NCBI GenBank assembly: GCA_031280065.1
Contig: JAITHH010000237.1
Span: forward strand, 1-7,133
Reading direction: 5' to 3'
DNA from: Treponema sp.
Lineage (GTDB): Bacteria > Spirochaetota > Spirochaetia > Treponematales > Breznakiellaceae
Length of the DNA stretch: 7,133 nucleotides
Shown here: in pieces, positions 5,683 to 7,133 of the stretch
How positions within the stretch are numbered: the first letter of the stretch is position 1
Layout of the letters: each line of letters starts with the position of its first letter
Program-made: the position numbers and the translations under genes
Notes under the pieces: model-generated
What the model was told of the DNA's origin: nothing
The model's database searches: none
What the model saw: only the letters and a program-made list of their open reading frames with translations

Positions 5683-6861
5683 TTACAACGTTGACATGGC
5701 CCTGAGCCGGGCGATGATGGGCGGCAGGGTCTGGATGATATAATCGATGTGCTCCTCCGTAACGCCCCAGCCCATGCTGAACCGGATTGAGCCGTGGGCG
5801 AGTTCGGGCCCCACCCCGATAGCCATGAGCACATGGGAGGGTTCGAGGCTCCCGGAGGCGCAGGCCGAACCGGTGGACACCTCGATTCCGGCCAAGTCCA
5901 GGGCCAGGAGGATTGATTCCCCTTCCGCGCCGGGAAAGGAAACGTTGAGGGTATTGGGCAGAGTCTCTTCCGCATGGCCGTTGATCTTGATGTCCGGCAC
6001 CTCTGCTAAGAGCGCGTCCCGCAGCCGCCGCCGCAGGGCGCTCATCTTTTCCCCATACGCGCTCAGATTTTGCCGGGCCAGGGCCGCCGCCTTGCCGAAG
6101 CCCAAAATACCGGCGTTATTGTAGGTTCCCGCCCGGAAGCCGTCTTCCTGATGGCCGCCGCGGATCAGGGGATGGAGGGGCGCTCCCGGCCTGACGTACA
6201 GTGCGCCGGCCCCTTTGGGGCCGTATATCTTGTGGGCCGACATGGTCAGATAGTCCAGGCCGATTGCTTCCGCATCCACCGGAATCTTTCCAACTGCCTG
6301 AACCGCGTCGCTGTGGACATACGCTCCGGCGTCCTTGGCCAGGCGGCTGATTCCGCTCATATCCTGGATAGTTCCGGTCTCGTTATTGGCCATCATCACC
6401 GAGACGAAGAGGGTCCGCTCGCTCAGACATTCCTTGAAGGCGTCAAGCCGCAGTCTGCCATCGCTGTCCACCGGGAGAATATGCACGGTGAAGCCCAGGG
6501 ATTTGAGGTGCTCCGCCGAATTGAGGACGCAGGGATGTTCGACTGTCGTGATGATGATCTCCGTCCGCCCGGAGCGCAGGGGGCGTCCGTCCGGGCCGGA
6601 AGCCAGGCTGCGCATGGTCTGGAACACCGTGTTGTTCGACTCCGAGCCTCCAGAGGTAAAGATGATTCCCCGGGGGCTGCCGTTCACCAGCGCTCCCACG
6701 GCTCTGCGGGCCTCTTCTACTCTGGCGCGGGCCAAGCGCCCCGCGGCGTGCATACTCGACGCGTTTCCATATACCTCAAAATCCTCAATCATCGCGGCTT
6801 TAACCTCTGGGCTGAGGGGGGTAGTGGCGTTATAATCCATATAAATTCGGGCTGCCGGCAT
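5683..6861 (-). CDS. nifS: Cysteine desulfurase, NifS/IscS family
   Basis: This 392-residue PLP enzyme converts L-cysteine to alanine and carries the sulfur as a persulfide for delivery to the scaffold NifU. Visible features: the N-terminal YMDYNATTPLSPEV, the PLP-stacking His in TVEHP (H109), NNETG (N160), HSDAVQ (D185, Q188) binding the cofactor, the Schiff-base lysine in SAHKIYGPKG (K211), RAGTYNNAG, and the persulfide cysteine in STGSACASGS (C334). The length and the ACASGS loop fit group I (NifS/IscS) enzymes. AGGGAG (6868-6873) lies 6 nt before the ATG. It is the first gene of the nifS-nifU operon. No nitrogenase genes, IscR-type regulator or HscAB chaperones are in view, so general Fe-S assembly is a more cautious role than nitrogenase maturation; the symbol follows the family. 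Confidence 0.95.
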   Translation of the reverse strand: MPAARIYMDYNATTPLSPEVKAAMIEDFEVYGNASSMHAAGRLARARVEEARRAVGALVNGSPRGIIFTSGGSESNNTVFQTMRSLASGPDGRPLRSGRTEIIITTVEHPCVLNSAEHLKSLGFTVHILPVDSDGRLRLDAFKECLSERTLFVSVMMANNETGTIQDMSGISRLAKDAGAYVHSDAVQAVGKIPVDAEAIGLDYLTMSAHKIYGPKGAGALYVRPGAPLHPLIRGGHQEDGFRAGTYNNAGILGFGKAAALARQNLSAYGEKMSALRRRLRDALLAEVPDIKINGHAEETLPNTLNVSFPGAEGESILLALDLAGIEVSTGSACASGSLEPSHVLMAIGVGPELAHGSIRFSMGWGVTEEHIDYIIQTLPPIIARLRAMSTL

Positions 6862-6899
6862 ACGTTTCTCCCTATTGAATAATTCTTACCGTTCTTATC

Positions 6900-6928
6900 A
6901 TAATACTAGATATTCGCGGGTTTGACTA
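6900..6928 (-). promoter_or_regulatory. Candidate promoter for nifS-nifU
   Basis: On the minus strand TAGTCA (6928-6923) and TATTAT (6905-6900) are 17 bp apart. The -35 box matches 4 of 6 consensus bases and the -10 box 5 of 6. It lies about 40 nt before the nifS start codon. The -35 box is part of the dyad TGACTACAGTCA (6923-6934), where a regulator could block or recruit polymerase. Confidence 0.4.
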
Positions 6929-7019
6929 CAGTCATGGGTGGAGTTTATTTCACTTTGGGAGATTTTCTTACTGCCGAAGCATGGGGCGGGAAAAGGGCCC
7001 TATCTCCAATAAAAACCCC

Positions 7020-7051
7020 TTGACGTTTCTTTCAATCCCTGGTAGTATACT
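7020..7051 (+). promoter_or_regulatory. Candidate rightward sigma-70 promoter
   Basis: TTGACG (7020-7025) matches 5 of 6 consensus bases. After a 17-bp spacer, TAGTAT (7043-7048) could act as a -10 box and is preceded by a TG extended -10 dinucleotide (7040-7041). TATACT (7046-7051) is a better hexamer but at a 20-bp spacing. It would drive a gene lying mostly beyond the right edge and is divergent from nifSU. Confidence 0.5.
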
Positions 7052-7056
7052 AACTA

Positions 7057-7133
7057 ATGCAAATGTATAGAACAGCGCCGAACGATTTTTCTATAGAACA
7101 GCCTAACTGGGCACGGTCTGTGCTCTCTCTCTC
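7057..7133 (+). CDS. Possible start of a rightward gene, truncated by the window end
   Basis: An ATG at 7057 (with a second at 7063) opens a frame that stays clear to the right edge, about 25 codons beginning MQMYRTAPNDFSIEQ. The other two rightward frames contain stops. No ribosome site precedes it and it lies almost at the predicted transcription start, so it would be translated without a leader, or the true start is farther right. No family is recognisable from so few residues. Confidence 0.25.
   Translation, partial: MQMYRTAPNDFSIEQPNWARSVLSL
7066..7102 (+). repeat. 11-bp direct repeat TATAGAACAGC
   Basis: TATAGAACAGC occurs at 7066-7076 and again at 7092-7102, a start-to-start distance of 26 bp, just downstream of the rightward promoter candidate. 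Because 26 is not a multiple of three, the copies are read in different frames and cannot be a repeat in one protein. A binding site for a regulator is possible; chance is not excluded. Confidence 0.4.

Noticed and set aside
5661..5975. An N-terminal extension of NifU of about 105 residues
   Set aside because: It overlaps nifS in another frame, is Pro/Ser/Arg-rich like a shadow translation, and the ATG at 5660 has a well-spaced AAGGAG and matches the family N-terminus.
6070..6882. Long rightward frame opposite nifS
   Set aside because: It is antisense to a clearly conserved enzyme, has no recognisable domain, and is expected by chance in GC-rich sequence. The same applies to the rightward frame at 5061-5642 opposite nifU and the leftward frame at 846-1424 opposite the TPR gene.
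6958..7007. GGAGAT and ATCTCC arms in the right-hand gap as a structured RNA or riboswitch
   Set aside because: The arms are only 6 bp and are separated by 38 nt without convincing inner pairing or any known riboswitch motif.

Overview
The window reads as ordinary, gene-dense chromosome from a GC-rich bacterium. No insertion sequence, phage gene, CRISPR array, tRNA or rRNA was seen. A two-domain NifU (IscU scaffold plus Bfd-like [2Fe-2S] domain) next to a NifS-type cysteine desulfurase, a stand-alone ACT-domain protein, a LysM/LytM envelope protein and a compact RpoS-like sigma factor together would fit a spirochaete of the Treponema group. That assignment is an inference from gene content, not a sequence match.

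Layout, left to right. (1) A rightward pair: the C-terminal part of a large TPR protein (open to the left edge, with a Gly/Ala/Asn-rich stretch and a charged helix before the TPR array), then 13 nt later a small UPF0237-type ACT-domain protein. (2) A GC-rich hairpin separates this pair from a convergent, leftward CYTH-domain gene. (3) An AT-rich divergent gap (2738-2983) carries a likely rightward promoter. It leads into an exported two-LysM protein with a catalytically degenerate M23/LytM domain, followed 88 nt later by an alternative sigma-70 factor. (4) A long hairpin separates the sigma gene from a leftward nifS-nifU operon. (5) A second divergent gap (6862 onward) holds a leftward promoter candidate for nifSU, a rightward promoter with a good -35 box, and the possible start of another gene that runs off the right edge.

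The genes form separate units. nifS and nifU cooperate directly: NifS takes sulfur from cysteine and NifU assembles the cluster. The LysM/degenerate-LytM gene followed by an RpoS-like sigma factor resembles the nlpD-rpoS arrangement of gammaproteobacteria and is the most interesting context here. No clearly new biological system is evident. The other items worth a second look are the unusual N-terminal region of the TPR protein, a Cys where an acidic metal ligand is expected in the CYTH protein, a short out-of-frame ORF over the LysM gene start, and small dyads and direct repeats in the two divergent gaps.
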